Assembly: GCA_017311185.1 (NCBI GenBank)
Contig: JAESUZ010003107.1
Coordinates: 496,001 to 560,000, forward strand
Direction: 5' to 3'
Length of the DNA: 64,000 nucleotides
Origin: Proteles cristata cristata
Lineage: Eukaryota; Chordata; Mammalia; Carnivora; Hyaenidae
A program made the position numbers and the translations under genes. Below, in pieces: positions 1-13,751 of this stretch; position 1 is the stretch's first letter, and every line of letters begins with the position of its first letter. A model generated the notes under the pieces. It worked only from the letters and a program-made list of their open reading frames with translations, was not told where the DNA came from and searched no databases.

Positions 1-2463
<2,463 letters not shown>

Positions 2464-2529
2464 GATCCACTTCGCTTCCCCTCCAGTCCATTCTAGGACC
2501 TTGGATGGGGTAGACTCTGTGCCCTTCCC

Positions 2530-2535
2530 AATAAA
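2530..2535 (+). terminator. ALG3 poly(A) signal AATAAA
   Basis: Canonical hexamer 67 bases after the ALG3 stop, so the 3' UTR is only about 90 bases. Cleavage is expected near 2545-2560. Confidence 0.85.
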
Positions 2536-2643
2536 CCTTACCAAATCCACTTCTGTGCAGCCTACGTGGAGGTGCCTGCACCAAGCTGTGAGGGGCATGC
2601 ACACTGCAGAGAAAGAACTCATTTGGGCAGTCTTAAGAGGCAC

Positions 2644-2649
2644 TTTATT
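2644..2649 (-). terminator. VWA5B2 poly(A) signal AATAAA
   Basis: The + strand reads TTTATT, so the - strand carries AATAAA about 260 bases after the VWA5B2 stop. Cleavage is expected near 2620-2635. The 3' UTR therefore runs from 2909 down to about 2625. Confidence 0.85.
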
Positions 2650-2909
2650 GCATAGGATTTGGGGACTGTGGCTCTCTCCCCTTCCACTGCACTGCGGAGC
2701 TCAGAGGGTAAGAGGCATGAGATGGGAGGAGTGGGAGAGAGCACAGGCAGGCACTTTCTGTGAGGGCAGGGAGGTTCTGGGAAGGGGATGAGAAGCAGTA
2801 GGAGTCAGGCAGACACCAGCCTGCCCCTCCCAGTACCGAGAAGCCGGCCCTGGTGGCAGTGACTTGAGTGTGTTTGTTGGGCAGCGCCAGCCAGAGCAGT
2901 GGGCAGCCC

Positions 2910-5900
2910 TCACACATTTGCAGGGCTATAGCACAGCAGGTGTAGCTGCAGGTTCTGGTCCCAGTGGCGGAGCAGCAGGAAGAGACCCCGGGCTGCGGCC
3001 TTGAGGGCAGCCAGGTCAAGGCCATCGGGCAGGTGCTGGGCCCGCAGCCAACAGTCAGCTTTAGCTGCTGCCAGTTCCCACTCGCCAAAGGCGGCAGCGC
3101 AGCGGTGCTCCAGCCATGCGAGCGCCACGGCGGTGGCCCAGGTCCGGCCCCGCAGGTCTGCACCTCCCGGCCCTTCTGTGCCCTCTGAAGCCTCAGTGTC
3201 TGAGCCCCGTCCGCTATCCACCTGGCCTGGACCCTCAGAGCCTGAGCTGGGGGACGGGCTGCAGGAGGCCGTGGCACTGTCACCCTGGCCAACACTAGGT
3301 CCCAGAAGTGCCCAGGGAGAGGAGGCCGAGGTGGGGCTGAGGCTGGCGCGGTGCACAGCAAAGGGCGAAGCGCGGCACAGGCGCTCCTGTGGGATGTGTA
3401 CCGCTGCACAGAAGGGCGCGTCCAGGCGGAAGGAGCCAGGTGCCTCCTGCAGCCTCACCTGAGGAGAGAGGAGGTGGGGGGAGAAGTGAGCTGAAACAGT
3501 GCCCTGGCCTTGGCAGCACCACCCTCCACCTCCCGAGTCCTCACCAAGGGCAAGTAGTCATGGTTGCTGCCTTCACTGTTGTCACCAGCCTGGCCCTGGC
3601 TGGGGCTGCAGAGTCTGTGGCTGTAAGAGCCTTTGGCCCTCCCACCGCCCAGGCTGAGCCTAGAGGGAGGCTGGGGGGGCAGGCGATGAGGACTTCTCGT
3701 GGCTGACTTGGAGCTGCCATTTTGATCTGGGTTCCAGCCACCTACCAGAGAGCCTCCCTGAAGTCCTGCAATGGAGCCAGTCAGTGCCAGTGGCAGTCCC
3801 TAAGCCTCAGAGCTCCCTACCCTTGCCCCAACTTTGAGTGTTACCTTTAGCATGGTCAGCTGTAGTCAGAGGAGTTGCATCTAGTTGGCCCTGAGAGGCA
3901 GAAGTGCTCGGGGGCTCAGCTAGCTCTGTAAGGGCACAGGAGACGGGTAAACCAGAAGGGTGGCCAGCAAGGTGAGGGCCAGCACCTGAGGGGTCATCCA
4001 GGAGGGACTCTACCTGAGCTCCGCACCTGCAGGGCTGAGGGTAGGACCTCCCTGGTGGTAGCATCCACAGCTACAGGGCAGGTGAAGCAGGAAGGGGCAG
4101 AGCTGACCTTGCTTGTCTGAAGGGCTCGGAGCCAGGACCTCCGGGCATGGCCTGTGAAAGCAAGGAGCAGGATGCCGGACAGCAGCAGTTGTGTTTCCCC
4201 CAGCAACACCCCCACCCCACCCCCTCCTCCCAGAGGGCTTTAGGGAAAAAAATCTCCATGTTCCCCATCACTTCTCCCTCTGTCCACTTTTGAACAGAGT
4301 AAAGTTCCTTCTTGGAGCCAGCTCAGACTCCCCAACCTTGACACGTGGTTAGGCTGAACCCTCAGCTCCTAGCAGGACTGGACCCTCTGGCCATCCAGAT
4401 ATTGAACGTTCTATACAGGACCCAAAGGAAGCCCTGGCTGTGGTGCTTTTCCTGTCCACTCATTTCAGCACTGTCCAGTAGAACTTCCTGCAGTGAAGGC
4501 AATGTTCTAGATCTGCATGATCCAGTGTGGCAGCCACTAGTCACATGTGAGTGTTAAGTGTGGCTAGTGCAACTGAAAAACTGAAATTTTAACTACGTGA
4601 TTTTAATAGGCTTCCTAAATGGCAGATTTGTTTTTATGTTATAAAGGCACTGTGAATCATTAACAAGATCACATTTCCCTCTATGCTGGCTACTAGGAAG
4701 CTTGCCAATTTTGGGTCCCCTGCTCACAAGAGCATAGAATGTCATCGAGTGCATCTTTAATATAACCTGATTCTCCATTTCCTTTTATTATTCCATTAGC
4801 TGCTTTTTTTTTTCTTGAGGTGAGTGAGCCATCTCAAATTGTGAACAAGATGAGGTATAGAGTGACCAGACACATAGACCTACACCTCTGCCACTCGCTG
4901 CCCCATACAGGCTCGTTGGGCCCTGACTGGGCCCACCAGCAACTCACCTTGGTCAGCCATGGCCTCAGCCCCTCCACGGAGAGCCAGCTGCTCATTGTCC
5001 CGGACCACGGAGGCTGCTGTCAGCCGATGGAGTGCTTGGTCCCAAGCACTTTCTCTTTGAGGGGGTGACGGAGGCAGTGAGCCATCATCACTAGGTCCCC
5101 ATAGTGTCTCTAGCCCAACACCCACCTCCCAGCACATAGGCTGCTCCCCACACAGGGCTCGGATCACCACGTGGCAGCGTGGAGCCTGAGGAGGCAGCAG
5201 CACTGCTGAAGGGACTGACTCCCCATTGGGGGGCAGAGCTGTGAATAAGAAGGGGGGTTCCATCAACATGTCCCAGTCCATAGGGGCTGGGGAGAGCAGA
5301 TTTCCTGGAGAGAGACAGGAAAAAAGGCAGGGGCAGTGTGGCACCCTTGGCCCCACTTCTCAAGGTCTCCTTGGTGTCAGGACCCAGGTCCGCATCCAAC
5401 CCTTACCTGAGTCATCCAGGCCCTGTCCCAGCTGCTGCCCTGACTCAGGGCCTGGCCCATCTGGTGCTGTGCCCAGAGAGGGGTGCCGGGGACGGCCAGG
5501 GACTGGATTCACTTGGCCGGGGGGAGATGAGAGGCTCCGGCCAGCCAGAGCTGCTCTGCGTCGACGACCCAGCACCTCAGCACTCAAGGCCCCAGACTGC
5601 ATATAAGAAGTGTGGTCCACTGGTCAAGAAACACAGAGCTCCTGGCCATCACACATGCATGGCCACGTACCCCTTCATCTGAAACCAAAGATGGCTGCTC
5701 ACCACCCTTAGGGGCAAGGCAAAACTCATGGCCCTCAGCCCCCTTCCCAGTGCCATCCCACTCCTTGTCCGATTTCTCACTTGAGGTTGTTGTTTGTCTG
5801 TGTTTTGTTCATGTCTTCTTCCTCTTTGCCTGGCTAACTTCTACCTATCCTTCCAGATGTGACCTTGCTTTCCTGACCCCCTCAAACAGTATTGCCATCT

Positions 5901-8900
5901 TGATTCTGACTCTCCCCATACTATGTCCCTGTATAGTGTACTATGTCGGTGGTATCATTGTAGATTTACCCATGTATCTCTTCAGCTGGACATAATAGTA
6001 ACCACTGCACAATTTATGGCATATAGCATATGGTCAATAAACATTTGCTGGATACATAGAATGGAGGTGGATTGACTCTCACCTTGACTGGAGCCAGTGG
6101 GGGTAGAGGCAGGGGGCAGGAACGGGAGCCTGCAGTTTCTCCCCAGGCCAGGCTGCGGCAGCCCTGCTGAGAAGGGGGACACAGGGGAGCAGTGCTCTCA
6201 GGGGAGCCAGGACCCTGAGAGCCAGGGGACTCGCTGCTGCCTGTGGAGCCTGGACCTGGCTCTGGGCTGGCAGAGCAGTGAGTGAGGACATACTGCTCCC
6301 GGATATACGATGACTGGAAGATGCGGCGCCATATGGCTGTGTCAGAGGAGGGATTGGGTCCAGGGTCTGTGACTGGGTCTGTCAGAGCATCGGTACCTGC
6401 TGGGAAGCAAGAGAATAGATCCCAGCCCCAGCCTCCTATGGCCCGCTCCTCCTCCAACACAGCCACACACTACACCCACGTACTCACTCTGCTCTGAGTC
6501 CCCAGCAGCCCATGGGCTGTACAACTCCGCTGACACAGTGCTCGTTCCTAATGGCTCCGAGGTGCCAGTGGGCTCAGTGCCAGGACTGGTGGCAGATGGT
6601 GCTTCCTCTGGGGATGGGAACACAGAGCCTCCCAAGCTCTGCCAGCCAGGTTCTTGGCCCTAGAGAGGGATAATCATTGGAGAAAAAACTGATTGTAGTT
6701 ATATGCTGCCTCTTTCCAAGCAGGATTTAAGATGTCTCACTACAAGAGGCAATAAAGTTAATAAACCAGAAATGAAAGCCTAGTACTAAGGAAGGAAAAG
6801 GCATGCATGCTAACCATAAGGTTAATAGAGCTGCTGTGGCTGAGCCTCAGGTTTGGCCCTGAGCTTCCTGTCAGGCAGGCAAAAGGGCAAACACTCCATT
6901 AGATAGCATCCTTAGTTCTTTTAGAGAAAGAAAACTTTTCATAATAAAAATAACTATCATTTTGGGATGCCTGGCTGGCTCAGTCAGTGGAGCATGAAAC
7001 TCTTGATCTCAGGGTTGTGAGTTCAAGCCCCAGGTTGGGCATGGAGCCTACTTTAAAAAACAGCAACAACAATCATTTCTTGAACCGCTCTGTGTCAAGT
7101 ATCCTACCAAGAGTATGCATGTTGTGACCTCCAATTACAACTGCATGGCAAAAGTCAGTATGAGGAAATGGGCTCGAAGAGGTTAAATGACTTGCCCAAA
7201 ATCAAATGGCTAGTATATGCTAGAGATGGGATCTGAGATTTCATCTAGACTACGCTCCGTCTGTTTCTGAATGTTACAGGAAATAATCCAGATGGTGCTT
7301 TCTGTAGGGCACTGCGTGAAGAAACTAGAAAGTTTCAACAAAACCTTCACAGCAAATGCTAGAGCTGCTTTCTGTGGTTGTGTGCTTTAGTGGCCTTTGG
7401 TAAAAGCCAAGGGCAACACTTTATGGGACACATCTGTGGAAGACCTCATGAAGGGGGCAGACTGAAGCCACCTTGGGGTACCCAGTGTGATCTCTGGGGA
7501 AGCCTAGACTACAGTAGAAGACGTAGGCAGGGAGAGGCACAAGGAGTGGAAGAAGAGTTTTGAAGAGATGCAGGGACTTTAGACATCCCAGGCCTGCCAC
7601 CCGCACCCCAGCCGAGGCCTACCCCTGGGGCACGGGACCGGAAGCCATCCACCCTGAAGAGTGAGCAGTAACCGAGCAGTTGGTCCCCAGGGTAGAGTGC
7701 TGGGATCTCCCGGGGGGTCAGCAGTGCTTCCACCGCATCAGGCACAAACCAGTCCACAGAGATGTCGCTCAAAGCAGGCTCCAGAGCCTTCCGCAGAGCC
7801 TGCACCAGCTGTAAGGAGTGGCCAGAGGGAGGACGTGGGAGAGAGAGCCCACAGAGCAGGAAGACCACCCTTCCACTGATGCCATCTGCCCAGCCCTTAG
7901 GCTGAGGGGAGCAGGGTCAGGCTGGGGTCAAGGGAAGGAGTTGGGGGTAGGAACAAGCAAGGGGACTGAATGCTCAGTCCTCAGGGTTTGGTCTGTCTCC
8001 TGGCCTGAGCCATGCTCTGTGGATGAGGCAAGAGTTGCTGAGGATACGGCTCAGTACTGGGACAAATCAGAATGAGACTTGGGGGGTAGTCAGAGGCCAT
8101 GTCCCCCACACCTCTGGCCTCCTGCAGCACCCTATAGCATCACCAGCAACTCCTCCCCTGATTGGCATCTCAAAGGAGGGGGGGAACTGGAATGGGGGAA
8201 AAATCCTGGTCAAGGGTGCCAGGAGACCCCATGACTTGACTGGGTTCTGTTTCAGGCTCAGTGTAACTCGGGGGAAGGACCGCTAGGAGTAGGGAACAGG
8301 GCTCAGGCTCAAGCTCACCATGGGCTGCAGCCTCTCCCCAGGCCTTGGGAAGTAGGCCTGGCCCCTGCTGAGGGCAGACAGACCCTGGAGCAGCTGGTGG
8401 CAGGCAGGCCCCAGCCCAAAGGAGAAGCACCTGATGAGGGAAGGGAAGCAGCTGTGACCTTCAGGAGCCTCTTGGGAGTGGGGGGTCAATCTTAGGCACC
8501 TGGTTCAGCCCACCCCATACCTGGCTGCCCCCCTGTGCCACCGCATGAGCTCCAGGGTTTGATGGGTAGCAGCGGCCACAGGCGAGGCAGCGGTCAGGAG
8601 GAACAGCTGCCGAGGGTGGGCCCTGCGCTGGGGCTGTCTCATGGCCCAGTTCAGGGCAGCCAGCACGTCTGGGGGACCACTCGCAGCCTGCAGGGTCTCA
8701 ATGTTCTCACAGATCAGCTGCACGGTGTCCTGGAAAGAAAAGGCATGCTTTGGGCCATGCCAGGCTGATACATCCTCACTGGGCCCCCAATCCCTGGACT
8801 GTACTCACATCACTGCAAGGCCGGCTCTCTGAGAAGAGGGGCTGCACCGACATGCCAAACATGGCCAGGTTGATGAGCGTCTGTGGTGGTAGTGACTTCA

Positions 8901-11900
8901 CAGCCAAAACAATGGCATCCTGGGGAGGGCCAGGGAGGACAGCATGAAGCAGACCCCACAGGCAGTGGTAGGGATGCCAGATTGTCTGCCTTTTCCAGGC
9001 TGTGTGAAAATGAGGGGCTAGAGGCTGGGGTCTGGGAGAGGCCCTGCATGTGTGAGACCAACTATGAGGGAGACTCGAGTGTGAGGGAGACAGAGTGTGT
9101 GAGAGACCCTGGCGGGGTGTGTGAATCCTTGGTTTGGGGATTAGGTGACTTCATGTGCGAGAGAGGCTCTTGGAATCCAGGAAAAATACATGTACATACG
9201 AGTATGAAAGAGAGGTGTGTGTGTGTGTGTGTGTGTCTGTCTGTCTGTCTGTCTGTCTTTCTGTGAGAAGCTGCCCCCAGCCCACCTCAGACCAACTGCC
9301 CCACCCAGGCCCACCCACACACTGCTCTACAGGCCTTGTGCGCTACGCTGCTGCCATCCAGCAGGAAGAGAAGCTCCCGTGTAGCCGTGCCCAGGTTGCC
9401 AGGCGTAGAGCTCAGGTCTGGGCAGAAGCTCAGCACCAGCACGGGGTTTAGCAGGATGTCCTTGTGGAAGCGTCGTTGCAGAAACCACACCTGAGCATGG
9501 GAGCCCCAAGTCATCCCGTGCCTTAGTGCAACTCCGGCCTGGGCCTGTAGCAGGACTGAGCCCTCGGGCCTTCTTCTATCTAATACACCCAGAGGGGGCA
9601 CCTTTTTATAGTCATTTGAATAAAGGCAAGGGCAGAGGCAGGTGGCTGTCCTCTGCCTGTCAGTCCTAGCTCCTATTTGAGACACACCTCAGGGAGACTT
9701 GTGTGGGCCCTCCTATGACAATTCTCATCGGCCCTCTGGGATGCTGCCCTCTTAGCAGCCACTAAGAGGTCCTGCTAAAAGTGCGCCCTCCCCCCGCCTC
9801 CCGCCCACTGCCCGACTGTTCCTCATGCACAAATGCAGCCAGTGGTGAGGTCAGTGGCCAGGCTAGGACCCCAGGCAGCCATACCTGCCGGTCCCCATCA
9901 CTGTCTCTTCGCTGTAGCCTCTGGAAGTCCCGGCGGGCCCTCACCTGGGCCTCATATTCTGCTGAGCTCAGGCTGCCAGCCTCTAGCATCAGGTGTGGCT
10001 GGTGAGGCTCTAAGGAAAAGAGGACATAGTCATCAGGAAAGTCCCTGTCTCTGGACCTCAAATGCTTGGCCCCACTGTCCCAGGAGGACCTTGCAAATCC
10101 AGCATGTCCTGCACCATGGGGCCCACACTCACAGATGACTCGATCCACCTGGCTTGGGACCCAGAAATCTATACTTGAAAAATGCTACCCAAGTGGTCTT
10201 GAAGCAGGTCAGAGCTGGCCCACTGTGTGCCCCAGTCTCTCACCACTGGGGTGCAGCAGGATCTCCAACGACCGGTCACAACGGTGGCCCTCTGCTAATG
10301 TGACACAGATGGTGGCTGCAGAGCTGGCATGAGGTGGGGCATCTGCCCGCAGAGCATGAGAGGGGCTCTCCAGGCCTGAAGGAGAGAGAGGCAGGGAGAG
10401 GTGATAATCACCCCACCCCAAGCCAGTGCTAAAGCACAAACATCACCTCCCCAGACAGCAGTGGTGTGGGCAAGGATCATGACTGATTCAGCTCAGCTCT
10501 TACAGCCTGTGATCTACAGGGCTGGATGGATAAGGGGAGGGATTTTGCCTGCTTTCATGGGCTGAGAGGCAGATTCCCAGTTCTGTTTCTGGCTGATCAG
10601 TTACACCACAGCCAGCTGCTGATTTAGCACCCTCCCCCACCTCTTAGACAAGGAAACCCCACTTCATCACTTGGACTGGTCTCAATTTAATCATCTTTCT
10701 TCCCACTGGTGAGTGGAGTGGCATATAAATAAATGACACTGACACACGAAGGGGTGTGCGTGTTATGTAGAAGTGTCCAGGGGATGCTCCCACCAAAACT
10801 GGAGCTTCCTGAGACTTAGGTCCTTATTTTCTTTTTGTCCTGTGTTCCTCCCAATCCTGAGCCCTGAATTACTTCCCAGTCAGCTATGCTAGGAGGAGCA
10901 CCCACCTGCCAGCAGGCATGGCCCAGTGACCAGCATCTCGAAGGAGAAGGTGTACGGGGCAGGGCAGCGGGCAGGGCCTGAGAATACATCCTGAGGGGCT
11001 GCTGGCTCCTCCCAGGCCAGCCCTTCCTCCTGAGGGCTGCCCACCCCGAAGCAGCTGGTAGGGCTGGAAGGGAGCACGAGGAGGGTCACGGGCCCCACCA
11101 CCAAGGCCCCTAGCCCCTCTGGCTGAATGGCCCCACCCCTTCCCTACCCTGCCCATCCCCCAGGGCACCCTACCAAAGCCCCCTCACCCGCACTAGACCC
11201 AGAGAAGCCGAGGGAGGGACGAAGAGAATCACCATAGGCCCAACCTGTCGTCACAGAGCCCCGGAGGCCTGGGGGGCCCCAGTGGGCCTGGTGAGGCCAG
11301 TGGGGTGAGCACAGAGGGCAGAGCCACACGCAGCACCCCGTCAGGCCTTGAGGGCAACTCCCGGCTGCTGCGCAGGGTCACTGTCATGGTGCCGGCCGCG
11401 TTGATGAGGCCTGTGGGCAGCACCAGTGTGGACCGGGCCTGGGCCAGATCCAACACAAGATGACCTATGATGAGTGAGAAAAGGGTTCAGAGGGTGGGTG
11501 GGAAGCAGAAGAGATGAGGGACTAGGAAATGGGAGCGGTTGCTGAGCGAGGGGAGCCTGGGCAAGGGGGACTTTACAAAGTTAGAGGGAATTGGGGCTAA
11601 TATGTTGCTCATGCAGAATGGAGGCATGAACTGGATGGTCAAAGCAGAGGCATGATGGTAGTAGAAGGATCTGGCAGTCATCAGGAAAAGGAGTAGTGAC
11701 ATCACTGCCAATGAAGGGTTGAGGAGAAGGGGACATGTCTACACCACCCCCAAGATTCTAGGGGATCTATACCCTCTGCCCTTCTTCCCCTGCCTGTCTC
11801 TGCCTGTTCAACCCTTGGGTATCATCTTCCTCAGGACCCTCCCTTGTGGACTGACATTTCCCATAGCCTGGGACCCACACGGCTCACAAATCCCTCGCTC

Positions 11901-13751
11901 ATGAACAGTCAAGGACTCCCCACTCCCCACTAGGAGTAGCTTCGGAATTTTCTACCCAAGAGGAGTTTAGTAGCAGTAATCTGCTTGGAGCTGGTGAGAG
12001 GACTTAAAGCGGTACTGGAATGCAGAGCACACCATTTGCTTAGATCCTAGGTTCATTCGGGAACTGGTGGAATCATGGGGGTCACTGCTACTAATAGAAA
12101 AACGGCCATGTGTGTGCAGTGGCAGTCAAGGCCTTACATCGTCTGGCTCCAGTCAACCTTTATAGCCCTACTTTGCCTCATTTCCCCACAATAATCATTT
12201 ACACATTCTTTTGAGAAATGCTTGCAGAATAAATGAAGGGAAGAAAAAGATGGAAGGAAAGAAGAAAGAGAGATAAGAAGGTAAAAAATGGGCTTCTATC
12301 CCAACCAGCTGAGGTTTGGGGACAGTGGGATACTGTGGAGAGAGCACAGGATCAGGTTTTGAGTCTTAGCAATGTGACTTCTAATTCTGGCCTTTTGTAA
12401 CTCTCTTGTTTTAAGGAGATTCAGTTTTCTCATCCATGAAATGGGGGTCATAATTATGTCTCAAAGACTATGGTAAGGAATAAATGAGATAATGTGTGCA
12501 TAGCATCAGACACATAAGAAGCTGTTGCTATTATTCTCACACCTATAAGAGGGAGATAGAGAACAATACTTGCATTACATACCTCTCTGGATTCAAATGA
12601 GGTGATACCAGTGACTGGACTTTGTGAACTGTAAATTGCTATAAACACGAGGTATTTTATTTACCATCACTGTGTACAACTTACTTCCAAACCTTTGCTT
12701 ACACCATTGCCCCTAACTAGAGTGCCTTTTCCCTCCTCTCCACTTCACCAGCCATACTTTTCCTTTGGGTCAAATGCTGGTTCCACTTCCTTCTGGAATA
12801 TTCCTGGGGCCTCAGCCCAGAGCACACTCTGGCCTCTATCTGCTGGACTTACACCAACTCTCAACACCACTGGATTCTGTCTTTCTTACCAGGATGACAA
12901 ATCCCATGTGCAGGAATCAAATGAATGCATAAATAAATGAAAGGATGTAGTGCAAACCACAAAACCCAGCACAGGGTTGCGCCTCCGCTCCCTCGCCCAG
13001 CAATCATTGAGCCTCTTTATGCCACATTATGTGCAGAGATGCTGGGGCTTGGAGATGACCAAAGAAAGCCCAGTCCCAGGCTCAGGCAGGAGCCAATGCT
13101 CCAGCGCCAGAGACAGACGTGTGGACTGCCTGCTGCCTAAGTCTCCCAGGCGGCAAACCTCGGTCAGGCCTGGGTCACGCTGCCCCTGCACCTGGTGCCA
13201 GTCAGGTGCCCAGTCCATGACTGTTGAATAAAGGCATGAATCAATGAATGAAAAACTCAGCGGCTGGAGGGGCAGCGGGGAGGGGCGGGACGCAGAGCGG
13301 GCGGAGGAACCTGAGTGCGGCTGGCTTTAGGGGGCGAGGCGACGGCGCCCTGCACTCACCCTGCGCGCAGCGGCGAGGCGTGGAGGCCCCCAACGCGGGG
13401 CCCAGCGCTCGGCAGCAAGCGGCCTGCGAGCGTCGCCGGCTCTGCAGCTGGAACGAGACGCGCCGTCCCGCCGCCTCCGCCTCGAAGCCCGAGACCACTT
13501 CGGCCTCCGCCAGCGGGTACACAAACACGCCTGGGGCGGGAGCAGGAGGCACAGGGGGCGTCAGACCTCGCGCGGCCCCCCTCGCCCGCCCCTCGCCCCG
13601 CCCGGGCCTCACCGTCCACCGGCTGCGGCTGCGGGTTGTGGTAGGTGAGCCGGGCCCGCAGGCTGAGGCAGGGGCCGTTGGCGCAGGCCCGGACCCAGGA
13701 GTCGGTGAGCGGCAGCGGCGTCCAGCTGGAGGGGCAGTACAGGCCGGGCAT
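2910..13751 (-). CDS. VWA5B2: VWA5B2, von Willebrand factor A domain-containing 5B2 (complete, 19 coding exons)
   Basis: Exons, 5' to 3' on the - strand: 13751-13613, 13530-13360, 11464-11245, 11063-10906, 10375-10244, 10009-9885, 9490-9335, 8919-8809, 8729-8521, 8430-8319, 7808-7623, 6659-6488, 6396-6083, 5596-5407, 5304-4948, 4151-4014, 3925-3845, 3765-3545, 3458-2910. The sum is 3741 nt, or 1246 codons plus stop, close to the known family length. Start MPGLYCPSSWTPLPLTDSW opens a VIT domain (about residues 1-140). A VWA domain follows at roughly 350-530, with LLFLLDGSSV where a MIDAS DxSxS is expected; the last Ser is Val, so metal binding is doubtful. Residues from about 575 to 900 are Pro/Ser/Gly-rich and probably disordered. 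The conserved C-terminus starts near 1065. The protein is poorly characterised and no enzymatic role is claimed. Exon 7 lacks a GT donor at the expected place; ending at 9323 instead would add four codons. Confidence 0.93.
3459..3544 (-). ncRNA. MIR1224: mir-1224, mirtron forming the whole last intron of VWA5B2
   Basis: The 86-nt intron between VWA5B2 exons 18 and 19 begins GTGAGGACTCGGGAGGTGG, which I recognise as miR-1224-5p. It ends CCCCACCTCCTCTCTCCTCAG minus its last base, the miR-1224-3p arm. The G-rich 5' arm and the C/U-rich 3' arm can pair around a loop containing GCCAAGGCCAGGG. Both hairpin ends coincide with the splice sites, the definition of a mirtron: spliceosome and lariat debranching replace Drosha. 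Its production is tied to VWA5B2 transcription. The length is not a multiple of three, so retention would shift frame. Confidence 0.94.
4460..4600. repeat. Old DNA-transposon-like relic (MER type)
   Basis: The segment reads CTGTCCAGTAGAACTTCCTG, then GTGGCAGCCACTAGTCACAT and GTGGCTAGTGCAACTGAAAA, familiar from a common mammalian non-autonomous DNA transposon relic. It lies in the VWA5B2 intron between exons 15 and 16 (4152-4947). The rest of that intron shows nothing recognisable. The family name is uncertain. Confidence 0.45.
5760..6060 (+). repeat. L2 LINE 3' relic
   Basis: Diverged L2-like sequence, with segments such as GGCATATAGCATATGGTCAA followed by TAAACATTTGCTGG. It lies within the VWA5B2 intron between exons 13 and 14. 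The assignment rests on the typical 3' end only. Confidence 0.45.
6964..7072 (+). repeat. Old CAN-type SINE, short form
   Basis: Starts GGGATGCCTGGCTGGCTCAG and contains a tRNA-like B-box region GTTCAAGCCCC. It lacks the long CT-rich block of the younger copies and ends in an A-rich tail. Short direct repeats (ATCATTT) flank it. It sits in the VWA5B2 intron between exons 11 and 12. Confidence 0.8.
7080..7265 (-). repeat. MIR SINE relic
   Basis: Reverse-oriented MIR: a run like GAAGAGGTTAAATGACTTGC followed by CCAAAATCAAATGGCTAG. Old and diverged; it lies next to the SINE at 6964. Confidence 0.65.
9215..9259. repeat. (GT)n(CTGT)n microsatellite
   Basis: Eleven GT units followed by several CTGT units, in VWA5B2 intron 7. 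On the transcribed - strand this is CAGA/CA-rich RNA, starting about 75 bases after the expected exon 7 donor. Confidence 0.95.
11465..13359 (-). other. VWA5B2 intron 2 (1.9 kb) with L2 and MIR relics
   Basis: No coding exon was recognised between exons 2 and 3. About 12100-12250 and 12650-12930 carry L2-like sequence (for example AAGGCCTTACATCGTCTGGC, typical of L2), split by a + strand MIR at about 12320-12550 (TCAGTTTTCTCATCCATGAA then ATGGGG). A further L2-like piece is near 13010-13110. The remainder holds nothing I recognise. Confidence 0.5.
12320..12550 (+). repeat. MIR SINE relic
   Basis: MIR core in sense orientation: TTCTCATCCATGAAATGGGG followed by AATAAATGAGATAATGTGTG. Old copy in VWA5B2 intron 2. 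Confidence 0.65.

Noticed and set aside
2645..3462. Long open frames (153 and 254 codons) across the last VWA5B2 exon
   Set aside because: They are other-frame shadows of the VWA5B2 C-terminal exon, whose frame continues correctly from upstream exons.
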